From the NCBI GenBank assembly GCA_903924715.1, contig CAIYCP010000254.1, positions 1 to 6,183 on the forward strand: a stretch of DNA of 6,183 bases. Reading direction: 5' to 3'. This stretch comes from an uncultured beta proteobacterium (GTDB lineage: Bacteria; Pseudomonadota; Gammaproteobacteria; Burkholderiales; Burkholderiaceae_B). Positions within the stretch are counted from its first letter, which is position 1. Each line of letters starts with the position of its first letter. Below the pieces are notes generated by a model that saw only the letters and a list, made by a program, of their open reading frames with translations, was not told the DNA's origin and made no database searches. Of the stretch, positions 1 through 5,517 are shown piece after piece. A program made the translations under genes and the position numbers.

Positions 1-1
1 A

Positions 2-1060
2 CACGATCCAACTTTTAGCAAAGAGATGGAACTGTATTTTAAAGATATCGAAATCCTTCTCCCGCTCTCAGCTTCCCCCCAGGCACCAGTAAATGCGGCA
101 GGCCAAACACTCAAGATCAAATTGACGGGGCAAGGTTGTGCGAGTGCGGGGCTGTGTTACCCCCCCATGGATTTTTTTGTGACCTTGAGCACGCAGGCAA
201 ATTCTGCAGGCTACACACTGATTGCCCCGCCCGCTCAAAGCCTTTTCGATCGCTTGCTTGATGGGCAGTGGCGTGAGCTAGTGTTTGCTGAAAACGATTT
301 GACCCTAGCCGAGTTGTTGAGCTCGACGGGCTTGCTTGAAATTGTGTTGCTGTTTTTTGTCTTGGGGTTGTTGTTGGCCCTGACACCCTGCGTGCTACCG
401 ATGGTGCCGATTTTGTCTGTGTTGCTAGTGGGTGAGCAACATCACGTTTCTCGCGCTCGCGGAACGCTGCTGGCCGTGGCCTATGTGAGTGGCATGTCTG
501 TCGTTTATACGGCGCTTGGCGTGGCGGCGGGTTTAAGTGGTGCGGGCTTAGCGGCCTGGTTGCAGACCCCCTGGGTGCTAGCGTTGTTTGCTTTGTTACT
601 TGCGACCTTGGCACTATCGATGTTTGACGTGTTTACGTTTCAAATGCCCTCAAGCATCCAAACCAAACTGACTGTTAAAAAACAATTCTATTTTGGGTGG
701 ACGTGTTGGCGCCGCGGCTTTGATGGGTGCGTTGTCTGCGTTAATCGTCGGCCCCTGTGTGGCGGCACCCCTTGCAGGCGCCCTGCTCTACATCTCGCAA
801 ACCGGCGATGTGTTATTGGGTGGTTTGGCACTGTTTGCGATGGCCTGGGGAATGGGTGTCCCCTTGTTGTTGATGGGCGCCTCTGCTGGAAAACTGATGC
901 CACGCACGGGGACCTGGATGGAGGGCGTGAAACAGTTTTTTGGCGTACTGTTGTTTGCGACAGCGTGGTGGATGATCACGCCGCTGTTGCCAACATGGGT
1001 GCAGATTCTTGGCTGGGCAATTTTGGCGTTATTTTCGGCAGTGTTGTTGCGTACCTTTGA
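2..1060 (+). CDS. dsbD: DsbD N-terminal half as read (alpha domain end plus first three membrane segments, then out-of-frame tail)
   Basis: This is the first half of the split dsbD. The frame is open from base 2, so the ATG at 26 is internal rather than the gene start: the alpha-domain motif GQGCASAGLCYPP begins only about 36 residues after it, and the family normally has a signal peptide and roughly 100 residues before this point. Its two cysteines (codons 137 and 155) are the alpha-domain redox pair. The first membrane segment holds LALTPCVLPMVPIL, with the conserved membrane cysteine at 389-391. Two more segments follow at about 464-540 and 560-630. DsbD-like sequence ends near base 680 (QTKLTVK). 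From there to the stop at 1058-1060 the peptide is rich in Cys, Arg and Trp and resembles nothing in the family, as expected of an out-of-frame tail. Confidence 0.75.
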   Translation, partial: HDPTFSKEMELYFKDIEILLPLSASPQAPVNAAGQTLKIKLTGQGCASAGLCYPPMDFFVTLSTQANSAGYTLIAPPAQSLFDRLLDGQWRELVFAENDLTLAELLSSTGLLEIVLLFFVLGLLLALTPCVLPMVPILSVLLVGEQHHVSRARGTLLAVAYVSGMSVVYTALGVAAGLSGAGLAAWLQTPWVLALFALLLATLALSMFDVFTFQMPSSIQTKLTVKKQFYFGWTCWRRGFDGCVVCVNRRPLCGGTPCRRPALHLANRRCVIGWFGTVCDGLGNGCPLVVDGRLCWKTDATHGDLDGGRETVFWRTVVCDSVVDDHAAVANMGADSWLGNFGVIFGSVVAYL

Positions 1061-1736
1061 GGCACTTGGCACCGAAGCAGGCTTTAGCGGTTTGTTGCGC
1101 AAAACACTTGGGTTACTGCTGACCTTACTGTGTTTAATCTGGTTAGTGGGGCTTGCAAGCGGTGGTCGTTCGTTGTTGCAGCCCTTGTCGCATCTTGCGG
1201 GTAATAACGCAGCGGCAAGTCTTCCAGTTGCCGCGACGGTTGATAAAAATGCGGGTGGTTCAAGCGCGGCTGCTGCCGCGACATCCTCAAAAAATATATT
1301 GCTAGGTCAGACAAGTGATCGTCCACCTGGCACTGAACCGCGTTCGCAAGCGGCTTTGTCCTCGGACAACACGCATGTGCAGTTCAAGCGTATTCGCTCA
1401 GTCGCCGAACTTGAAACTGAACTCGCACAGGCGACGCGTCCGGTGATGCTCGATTTTTATGCAGACTGGTGCGTCTCGTGTAAAGAGATGGAGTCCTTTA
1501 CCTTTACGAAGCCCAACGTTGCGCAGCGGATGAATCAGTTGCTCTTGCTGCAAGCCGATGTGACTGCAAATAATCCAGAAGATCGTGCACTGCTCAAGCG
1601 ATTCAAACTCTTTGGTCCGCCAGGCATCATTTTTTTTGAACCGGGTGGGCGCGAACGAAAAGACGTGCGGGTGGTTGGCTTTCAGGAGGCCAACCGATTT
1701 GCAGTAAATCTCGATCGCGTACTTTCGCTGAAATAA
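693..1736 (+). CDS. dsbD: DsbD C-terminal half as read (last five membrane segments plus thioredoxin-like gamma domain)
   Basis: This is the second half of the split dsbD, in the +1 frame. Numbering from the TTG at 693, residues 2-36 form the fourth membrane segment with the conserved motif IVGPCVAAPLAGALLY (Cys22, the second membrane redox cysteine). Four further segments lie at about 41-65, 79-99, 102-123 and 136-156. A low-complexity Ala/Ser linker spans about 170-228. The gamma domain follows, with the thioredoxin-like motif YADWCVSCKEME (Cys260 and Cys263) and the conserved VTANNPEDRALLKRF region. The C-terminus is complete, ending in TAA at 1734-1736. The TTG is only the first possible start codon of this frame: no Shine-Dalgarno precedes it and the upstream frame does not stop nearby, so efficient separate translation is unlikely. 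Treat the piece as part of one gene. Confidence 0.75.
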   Translation: MGGRVGAAALMGALSALIVGPCVAAPLAGALLYISQTGDVLLGGLALFAMAWGMGVPLLLMGASAGKLMPRTGTWMEGVKQFFGVLLFATAWWMITPLLPTWVQILGWAILALFSAVLLRTFEALGTEAGFSGLLRKTLGLLLTLLCLIWLVGLASGGRSLLQPLSHLAGNNAAASLPVAATVDKNAGGSSAAAAATSSKNILLGQTSDRPPGTEPRSQAALSSDNTHVQFKRIRSVAELETELAQATRPVMLDFYADWCVSCKEMESFTFTKPNVAQRMNQLLLLQADVTANNPEDRALLKRFKLFGPPGIIFFEPGGRERKDVRVVGFQEANRFAVNLDRVLSLK

Positions 1737-1759
1737 GTAGACAGACGCAGCCACTCGGT

Positions 1760-1797
1760 GCGTAAATGACTTTCAATACGCTTCAAAGAATTTACGC
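1760..1797. repeat. Imperfectly spaced inverted repeat upstream of the MFS start
   Basis: Eight-base arms GCGTAAAT (1760-1767) and ATTTACGC (1790-1797) are perfect complements separated by 22 bases, ending three bases before the transporter ATG. The nine-base direct repeat TACGCTTCA also occurs at 1777-1785 and 1793-1801, the second copy running into the start codon. The element fills most of the 64-base gap after dsbD. There is no T-run, so it is not an intrinsic terminator. It could be an operator or an mRNA structure over the start site; chance is also possible given its modest length. Confidence 0.3.
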
Positions 1798-1800
1798 TTC

Positions 1801-3003
1801 ATGACATCGCAGCCACTGCCGAGCACCTCTACTTCGACCATGCCGGTCATTATTTTGCTGGCACTGGCGGCTTTTGCAAGCTCTAGCGCATTTCGCATTT
1901 GCGACCCCTTATTGCCTGTGCTGGCCAGTGAGTTTGGTGTGCGTACGGCGCAAGCCTCAAGTGCGGTCACTTACTTTTCGATTGCTTATGGGGTCATGCA
2001 ATTTTTCTATGGCCCGGTCGGTGATCGATACGGTAAGTTCTTCGTGTTGTCGTTGGCGACGTTTGGTTGCGCGGCCGGTAGTCTCTTGGTGGCCTGTGCA
2101 CCAACGCTCGGCATTCTCGAATTGGGACGTTTTATTTCAGGTGCAACAGCGGCTGGCATCATCCCGTTGTCGATGGCCTGGATCGGCGATCATGTTCCTT
2201 ACGAACAGCGCCAGGCGACACTTGCGAGATATCTGCTGGGTTCGATTTCTGGAATTGCGATCGGTCAGTTATTGGGCGGGGTGTTTGCCGACACCGTGGG
2301 TTGGCGTTGGGCGTTTGTTTTTTTGGCGATGATTTATCTGGTGGTGGGTGGGCTTTTGATTTCCCGTCGCCATGGTGTCGTAGAGGTGCCTGCAAGTGCT
2401 GCGGTCCGTCTCTTAGATCCGGTGCGCGAAGTGTGGGCCCAGCCCTGGGCGCGAATTGTTTTGGTCGTCGTCTGCCTCGAAGGGGCGTTTGTCTTTGGTC
2501 CTCTAGCCTTTGTGCCGGCGTACTTACACGAGCGCCACGAGATCGCGGTTGCCTGGGCCGGTGGCATCAGTGGTTTATTTGCAGGTGGTGCGCTGATTTA
2601 TGCGTTTTATGCAAATTATTTTGTACGTCGCTTTGGCGAATATCGCTTGGCCGTGTCTGGTGGCTGCATGATGGCCTTTGCGTTTGCGGTGTATTGGTTT
2701 TCTTCGGTTTGGTACTGGGGCGTACTTGCCAGTATTTTGTCAGGCCTTGGCTACTACCTGTTGCATGCGGTGTTACAAACCCATGCCACACAGATGGCTC
2801 CGGCGATACGCGGTACGGCCGTCGCGTTATTTGCGTCGTTTTTGTTTTTTGGTCAGTCGGTTGGTGTGATCCTGGCGTCTGTCGCAGTTGATCACTTGGG
2901 CTTGGCCGCGGTGTTTCCGATTGGGATTTTTGGACTGCCTGTCTTGGCGATCGTATTTGCCTGGCGTTTACAAAAACGCCAAGCTGCACAAGCAAGCGTC
3001 TGA
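1801..3003 (+). CDS. MFS transporter (12 membrane segments, substrate unknown)
   Basis: This is a 400-residue inner-membrane secondary transporter of the major facilitator superfamily, full length for the family. Motif A between segments 2 and 3 reads GPVGDRYGKFF (residues 71-81). The fourth-segment region ELGRFISGATAAGIIPLSMAWIGD carries the conserved Arg110. A motif-C-like stretch, GIAIGQLLGGVFADTVGWRW (151-170), resembles that of proton-driven exporters, which suggests a drug or metabolite efflux carrier of the arabinose-efflux/Bcr type; the substrate cannot be read from the sequence. A cytoplasmic loop at about 187-215 separates the two six-helix halves. ATG 1801 is the first usable start after the in-frame stop at 1738. 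It has no clear Shine-Dalgarno, only AAAGAA about ten bases upstream; Met14 (1840) is an alternative. It may be co-transcribed with dsbD, since no promoter is evident in the gap. Confidence 0.88.
   Translation: MTSQPLPSTSTSTMPVIILLALAAFASSSAFRICDPLLPVLASEFGVRTAQASSAVTYFSIAYGVMQFFYGPVGDRYGKFFVLSLATFGCAAGSLLVACAPTLGILELGRFISGATAAGIIPLSMAWIGDHVPYEQRQATLARYLLGSISGIAIGQLLGGVFADTVGWRWAFVFLAMIYLVVGGLLISRRHGVVEVPASAAVRLLDPVREVWAQPWARIVLVVVCLEGAFVFGPLAFVPAYLHERHEIAVAWAGGISGLFAGGALIYAFYANYFVRRFGEYRLAVSGGCMMAFAFAVYWFSSVWYWGVLASILSGLGYYLLHAVLQTHATQMAPAIRGTAVALFASFLFFGQSVGVILASVAVDHLGLAAVFPIGIFGLPVLAIVFAWRLQKRQAAQASV
2962..2981. other. Perfect 8-bp hairpin at the 3' end of the convergent MFS/hemB pair
   Basis: TGGCGTTT (2962-2969) and AAACGCCA (2974-2981) form a perfect 8-bp stem with the four-base loop ACAA, inside the last codons of the transporter and 24 bases beyond the hemB stop. 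Neither strand has a T-tract after the stem, so it is not a classical intrinsic terminator. Its place at the meeting point of two converging transcripts suggests a 3'-end stabilising structure or a weak terminator for either; that role is inferred. Confidence 0.4.
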
Positions 3004-3005
3004 CC

Positions 3006-4022
3006 TTACTTTTGATTGAGCAGTTTTGCTGCCGCTACCGCAAAGTAAGTCAGAATGCCATCGGCGCCTGCGCGTTTGAATCCGAGCAAGGTTTCCATCA
3101 TGACTTTGTCATGATCCAGCCAGCCATTGGCGGCCGCCGCCTTGAGCATGGCGTATTCGCCGCTCACTTGATAGGCAAAGGTGGGCACTTGAAAAGCGTC
3201 TTTGACCCGTCTTAAGACATCCAGGTAGGGCATGCCAGGCTTGACCATGACCATATCAGCGCCTTCGCGCAGATCGGCCGCGACTTCACGCAGGGCTTCG
3301 TCGATATTGCCCGGATCCATCTGATAGGCCAGCTTGTTGGATTTGCCCAAATTATTTGCCGAACCAACCGCGTCTCGGAAGGGACCATAAAACGCGCTTG
3401 CGAACTTGGCCGAATACGCCATGATGCGCGTGTGGATGTAGCCATTGTTCTCGAGGGCTTCACGGATTGATCCGATGCGACCGTCCATCATGTCGCTTGG
3501 CGCAACGATATCAACGCCGGACTGGGCCTGAACCAGGGCTTGCTGAGTCAAGATTTGTACCGTGATGTCGTTCATGACGTAGCCGTCGGCATCAATCACG
3601 CCGTCTTGGCCGTGGCTGGTGTAGGGATCAAGGGCAACGTCGGTCAAAATGCCAAGCTCCGGAAACCGTTTTTTTAGGCCTGCAACCACACGCGGAATTA
3701 AGCCGTCGAGATTGATGGCTTCACCACCCTCAGGTGTTTTGAGCGCTGGATCAATAACTGGAAACAGTGCCATGACGGGGATGCCGAGCTTGACGCACTC
3801 TTCGGCCACCGGCAGCAAGGTGTCAAGTGAATACCGTAACACCCCAGGCATTGACTCAACAGGCTGCTTAACTTTTTTCCCTTCGGTAACAAACACGGGA
3901 TATATCAAGTCATTGACAGAGAGTGAGTGCTCGCGAACCAGCCTGCGTGAGAAGTCATCGCGGCGTAAACGACGAGGGCGATTGGCCGGATAATCGGCAA
4001 ATACAAGATGTGGAGTTGTCAT
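3006..4022 (-). CDS. hemB: Delta-aminolevulinic acid dehydratase (porphobilinogen synthase)
   Basis: HemB (338 residues, complete) joins two molecules of 5-aminolevulinate into porphobilinogen, the second common step of heme synthesis, in the cytoplasm, usually as an octamer. The two Schiff-base lysines are visible: Lys206 in YSAKFASAFYGPF and Lys261 in MVMVKPGMPYLD. At the metal-switch site, where zinc enzymes such as that of E. coli have three cysteines, this protein reads DVALDPYTSHGQD (128-140), with Ala130, Asp132 and Asp140 in their place. This is the pattern of enzymes without active-site zinc, as in Pseudomonas, so Mg2+ dependence is expected. The ATG overlaps the engB stop as ATGA, indicating translational coupling, and a weak AGG-type ribosome site lies inside the engB end. 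Transcription presumably starts upstream of engB. The stop codon is 2 bp from that of the converging transporter. Confidence 0.96.
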   Translation of the reverse strand: MTTPHLVFADYPANRPRRLRRDDFSRRLVREHSLSVNDLIYPVFVTEGKKVKQPVESMPGVLRYSLDTLLPVAEECVKLGIPVMALFPVIDPALKTPEGGEAINLDGLIPRVVAGLKKRFPELGILTDVALDPYTSHGQDGVIDADGYVMNDITVQILTQQALVQAQSGVDIVAPSDMMDGRIGSIREALENNGYIHTRIMAYSAKFASAFYGPFRDAVGSANNLGKSNKLAYQMDPGNIDEALREVAADLREGADMVMVKPGMPYLDVLRRVKDAFQVPTFAYQVSGEYAMLKAAAANGWLDHDKVMMETLLGFKRAGADGILTYFAVAAAKLLNQK

Positions 4023-4642
4023 GGGACGACCTGTGGTGAGATCCAGTTTTCAATTTGCAAGGTGGCTTCTTCGAGACCAATCCGAGCCGTGGCAGAGAAT
4101 GGGATGGCGTTTAAGGCCCCGATATCCTCTAGTTCTTTTTTTACAGCAAAGACAGCCTTAATGCGCTGCCCATACGGAAACTTGTCTGCCTTTGTAAGCA
4201 GGGCTAAGACGGGTCGGCGGGTGGGCGCGATCCAGTTTGCTAGGCGGCGATCAAGCTCGGTGACGCCGCGTCGAATATCGATCAGTAAGACGATGCCCGC
4301 AAGCGATTGGCGGCTTTGCAGATAGCCACCCAGAATATCAGCCCATTCTTCGCGGGCCCGGTGGGCGACCGCAGCATACCCATAACCGGGCAAGTCGACC
4401 AGATAGCCCAGACGCTCGTCGGGGTCGAGCGGGTCAGGCAGGCCGAACATGTTGATTAGCCGCGTTCGACCGGGCGTCTTGCTTGAAAACGCCAGACGCT
4501 TTTGGTTGGTGAGCACGTTGATCGCGGTCGATTTGCCAGAATTTGAGCGTCCGACAAAACAGACTTCTGGGGCGCCAGGCTCGGGCAATTGGTCGAGGCG
4601 GGCAGCCGAAGTAAAAAACGAAGCATGTTGCAAGAGGGACAC
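4019..4642 (-). CDS. engB: Ribosome biogenesis GTP-binding protein EngB (YsxC/YihA)
   Basis: EngB is a small TRAFAC-class GTPase needed for late assembly of the large ribosomal subunit. The protein is 207 residues, normal for the family, with all G motifs: G1 GRSNSGKS (31-38), the G2 region SKTPGRTRLIN (54-64), G3 DLPGYGYA (83-90), G4 TKAD (150-153) and G5 SAT (183-185). The start is a GTG at 4642. It gives the N-terminus MSLLQHASFFTSAARLDQLP, which I recall as typical of Burkholderiales EngB, and TAGG (4653-4650 on the minus strand) lies seven bases upstream as a weak ribosome site. It is the first gene of an engB-hemB operon with a 4-bp overlap. Pairing a ribosome-assembly GTPase with a heme enzyme is probably a shared-promoter arrangement rather than a shared pathway. 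Confidence 0.95.
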   Translation of the reverse strand: MSLLQHASFFTSAARLDQLPEPGAPEVCFVGRSNSGKSTAINVLTNQKRLAFSSKTPGRTRLINMFGLPDPLDPDERLGYLVDLPGYGYAAVAHRAREEWADILGGYLQSRQSLAGIVLLIDIRRGVTELDRRLANWIAPTRRPVLALLTKADKFPYGQRIKAVFAVKKELEDIGALNAIPFSATARIGLEEATLQIENWISPQVVP

Positions 4643-4673
4643 TGTAGAGCCTAGAAGAATCAGTTCAGACGCT

Positions 4674-4679
4674 ATTGTA
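4674..4679 (-). promoter_or_regulatory. Candidate -10 box for engB-hemB
   Basis: Read on the minus strand this is TACAAT, one mismatch from the sigma70 -10 consensus. It would place the transcript start near 4667, giving a leader of about 25 bases to the engB GTG. No good -35 hexamer is seen at 16-18 bases spacing. It overlaps the opposed cytochrome c4 -10 by two bases. Confidence 0.4.
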
Positions 4680-4683
4680 TAAT
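4678..4683 (+). promoter_or_regulatory. Candidate -10 box for cytochrome c4
   Basis: A perfect sigma70 -10 hexamer, TATAAT, lies about 68 bases before the cytochrome c4 ATG and predicts a transcript start near 4690 and a leader of about 60 bases. At normal spacing the -35 position (around 4655-4660) is not consensus-like, and there is no extended TG motif at the right place, so the promoter may need an activator or may be weaker than its -10 suggests. Confidence 0.5.
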
Positions 4684-4741
4684 CGTGCGTCTAAAACAGT
4701 GGTTTTTTGTGGATTAGGTGTTTTGTGTCCCACTCGGCGTC

Positions 4742-4745
4742 GAGG
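4742..4745 (+). promoter_or_regulatory. Shine-Dalgarno of cytochrome c4
   Basis: GAGG lies six bases upstream of the ATG at 4752. This supports that start over the in-frame upstream TTG (4707) and GTG (4725), which have no comparable site and would place extra residues before the signal peptide. Confidence 0.6.
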
Positions 4746-4751
4746 TCTTCA

Positions 4752-5450
4752 ATGAAGTATTTGTTGTCAAAGGTAGTACTTGCGAGCTGTCTGATGCTCG
4801 GTGTTTCTGCCATGTCCCCCAGTATTGCGGCCGATGCCGCTGGTCCGGCTAAGCCAGACGCTGCCAAGGGTGCAACGCTTTACGAACAGGGTGATGCCGC
4901 GCGTGGTGTGGTTGCTTGCGCATCTTGTCATGGCGCTGCGGGTAACAGCACCATCCCTGCGAACCCCAACTTAGCGGCACAATCGCACGAATACCTCTAC
5001 AAGCAGCTTAATGAGTTTCGCCCTAAAGCGGGTGCGACTGAGGCCTTACGCAAGGGTCCTGATGGCGCCCCCTCAGTGATGACGGCCATGGCCGCATCTC
5101 TGACAGAAGCCGATATGCGCAATTTGTCGGTGTATCTCACTGCGCAAAAGCTGACCGAGCCCGCGACGGCAACCAATCCAAAGTTACTCGAGCGCGGTCA
5201 GCATATCTGGCGTGCCGGAATCCCTGATCGCAATGTGCCCGCGTGTGCCGGTTGCCACTCGCCTAACGGCGCAGGCATTCCTGGTCAATACCCACGGTTA
5301 GGCGGTCAATACCCAAGCTACATTGAAGAGCAGCTCAAGTTGTTCCGCGCAGGGCATCGTGCAAACGGCCCGATGATGAACCAAATCGCTGATCGCATGT
5401 CTGACTCAGACATCAAGGCAGTCTCTGATTACGCGGCGGGTTTGCGCTAA
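4752..5450 (+). CDS. Cytochrome c4 precursor (periplasmic diheme c-type cytochrome)
   Basis: A 232-residue precursor of a two-domain cytochrome c4, a periplasmic electron carrier that typically passes electrons from the bc1 complex to terminal oxidases. The N-terminus MKYLLSKVVLASCLMLGVSA is a Sec signal peptide; cleavage is likely around residues 26-29, near the IAADA stretch. Each half has one heme-binding CXXCH: CASCH at 56-60 and CAGCH at 165-169. Sixth-ligand methionines are probably Met110 or Met113 (SVMTAM) and Met208 or Met209 (GPMMNQ), by analogy with the family. The repeated half-domain layout and the motif YPRLGGQYPSYIEEQL (180-195) are typical of c4. It has its own divergent promoter region upstream and a strong terminator just after the stop. 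It is a natural client of the ResB-type heme ligation system encoded next door. Confidence 0.93.
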   Translation: MKYLLSKVVLASCLMLGVSAMSPSIAADAAGPAKPDAAKGATLYEQGDAARGVVACASCHGAAGNSTIPANPNLAAQSHEYLYKQLNEFRPKAGATEALRKGPDGAPSVMTAMAASLTEADMRNLSVYLTAQKLTEPATATNPKLLERGQHIWRAGIPDRNVPACAGCHSPNGAGIPGQYPRLGGQYPSYIEEQLKLFRAGHRANGPMMNQIADRMSDSDIKAVSDYAAGLR

Positions 5451-5475
5451 TCGTCTGCGTCTTCCGCACGCAAGC

Positions 5476-5506
5476 AAGGGGGGGTCGCAAGACACCCCTT
5501 TTTTTT
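5476..5506 (+). terminator. Rho-independent terminator after cytochrome c4
   Basis: A GC-rich stem (left arm 5476-5486, right arm 5491-5501) closes on a GCAA tetraloop (5487-5490) of the stable GNRA type. It has one internal G/A mismatch and one G/T wobble, and a run of eight T (5499-5506) follows at once. It starts 26 bases after the cytochrome c4 stop. This is the clearest terminator in the window. It sits directly before resB, so resB expression must rely on read-through or another promoter. Confidence 0.85.
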
Positions 5507-5517
5507 AAATTGACACT

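Larger units (their letters stand above)
2..1736 (+). pseudogene. dsbD: dsbD, thiol:disulfide interchange protein; 5'-partial and split by a one-base frameshift
   Basis: DsbD is an inner-membrane protein that takes electrons from cytoplasmic thioredoxin and passes them to periplasmic disulfide partners, including the DsbC/DsbG isomerases and the cytochrome c maturation thiol proteins. All three canonical parts are present in order: the end of the periplasmic alpha domain, an eight-segment membrane domain, and a C-terminal thioredoxin-like gamma domain. All six electron-relay cysteines are encoded (codons at 137, 155, 389, 756, 1470, 1479). The frame is already open at base 2, so the true start lies upstream. 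The first half reads in the frame starting at base 2 and the second half in the frame starting at base 3; the switch falls within about 677-697. Removing one base there restores continuous family-like sequence. Either the copy is inactive or the base is a sequencing error; the rest shows no decay, which favours an error or a very recent mutation. Confidence 0.85.
4667..4692. promoter_or_regulatory. Inverted repeat framing the divergent -10 boxes (possible operator)
   Basis: AGACGC (4667-4672) and GCGTCT (4687-4692) are perfect 6-bp complements 14 bases apart. Their centre lies within about three bases of the centres of the two opposed -10 boxes. A dimeric regulator bound here would cover both promoters. 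This is an inference from symmetry; six-base arms can arise by chance and I recognise no named regulator site. Confidence 0.35.

Noticed and set aside
26..28. ATG at 26 as the start of dsbD
   Set aside because: The frame is open through base 2, and the alpha-domain cysteine motif comes too soon after this ATG; a signal peptide and most of the alpha domain must lie upstream of the window.
117..614. 165-residue minus-strand open frame opposite dsbD
   Set aside because: Low-complexity Pro/Ser/Arg/Thr/Gln-rich peptide antisense to conserved DsbD sequence; no ribosome site or family resemblance.
2301..2891. 196-residue open frame overlapping the MFS gene
   Set aside because: Cys/Trp/Arg-rich peptide with no domain, wholly inside a convincing membrane protein gene; it is a shadow of that gene's codon bias.
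4044..4057. 14-base direct repeat CAGTTTTCAATTTG, also at 5764-5777
   Set aside because: The copies lie in unrelated genes (antisense to the end of engB; sense in resB) and encode different peptides. About 0.1 such matches are expected by chance in a window this size, and no flanking similarity extends them.
4693..4708. AAAAC/GTTTT hairpin followed by T in the cytochrome c4 leader, as an attenuator
   Set aside because: Five mostly A-T pairs make too weak a stem, and it sits at the very 5' end of the predicted transcript.
4707..4751. Upstream extension of cytochrome c4 to TTG 4707 or GTG 4725
   Set aside because: It adds residues before a normal signal peptide, lacks a ribosome site, and the ATG at 4752 has GAGG at good spacing.
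5510..5515. Perfect TTGACA hexamer just before resB, as a -35 box
   Set aside because: At 17 bases spacing the -10 position (5533-5538) reads TCGCCA, and any transcript would start inside the coding region.
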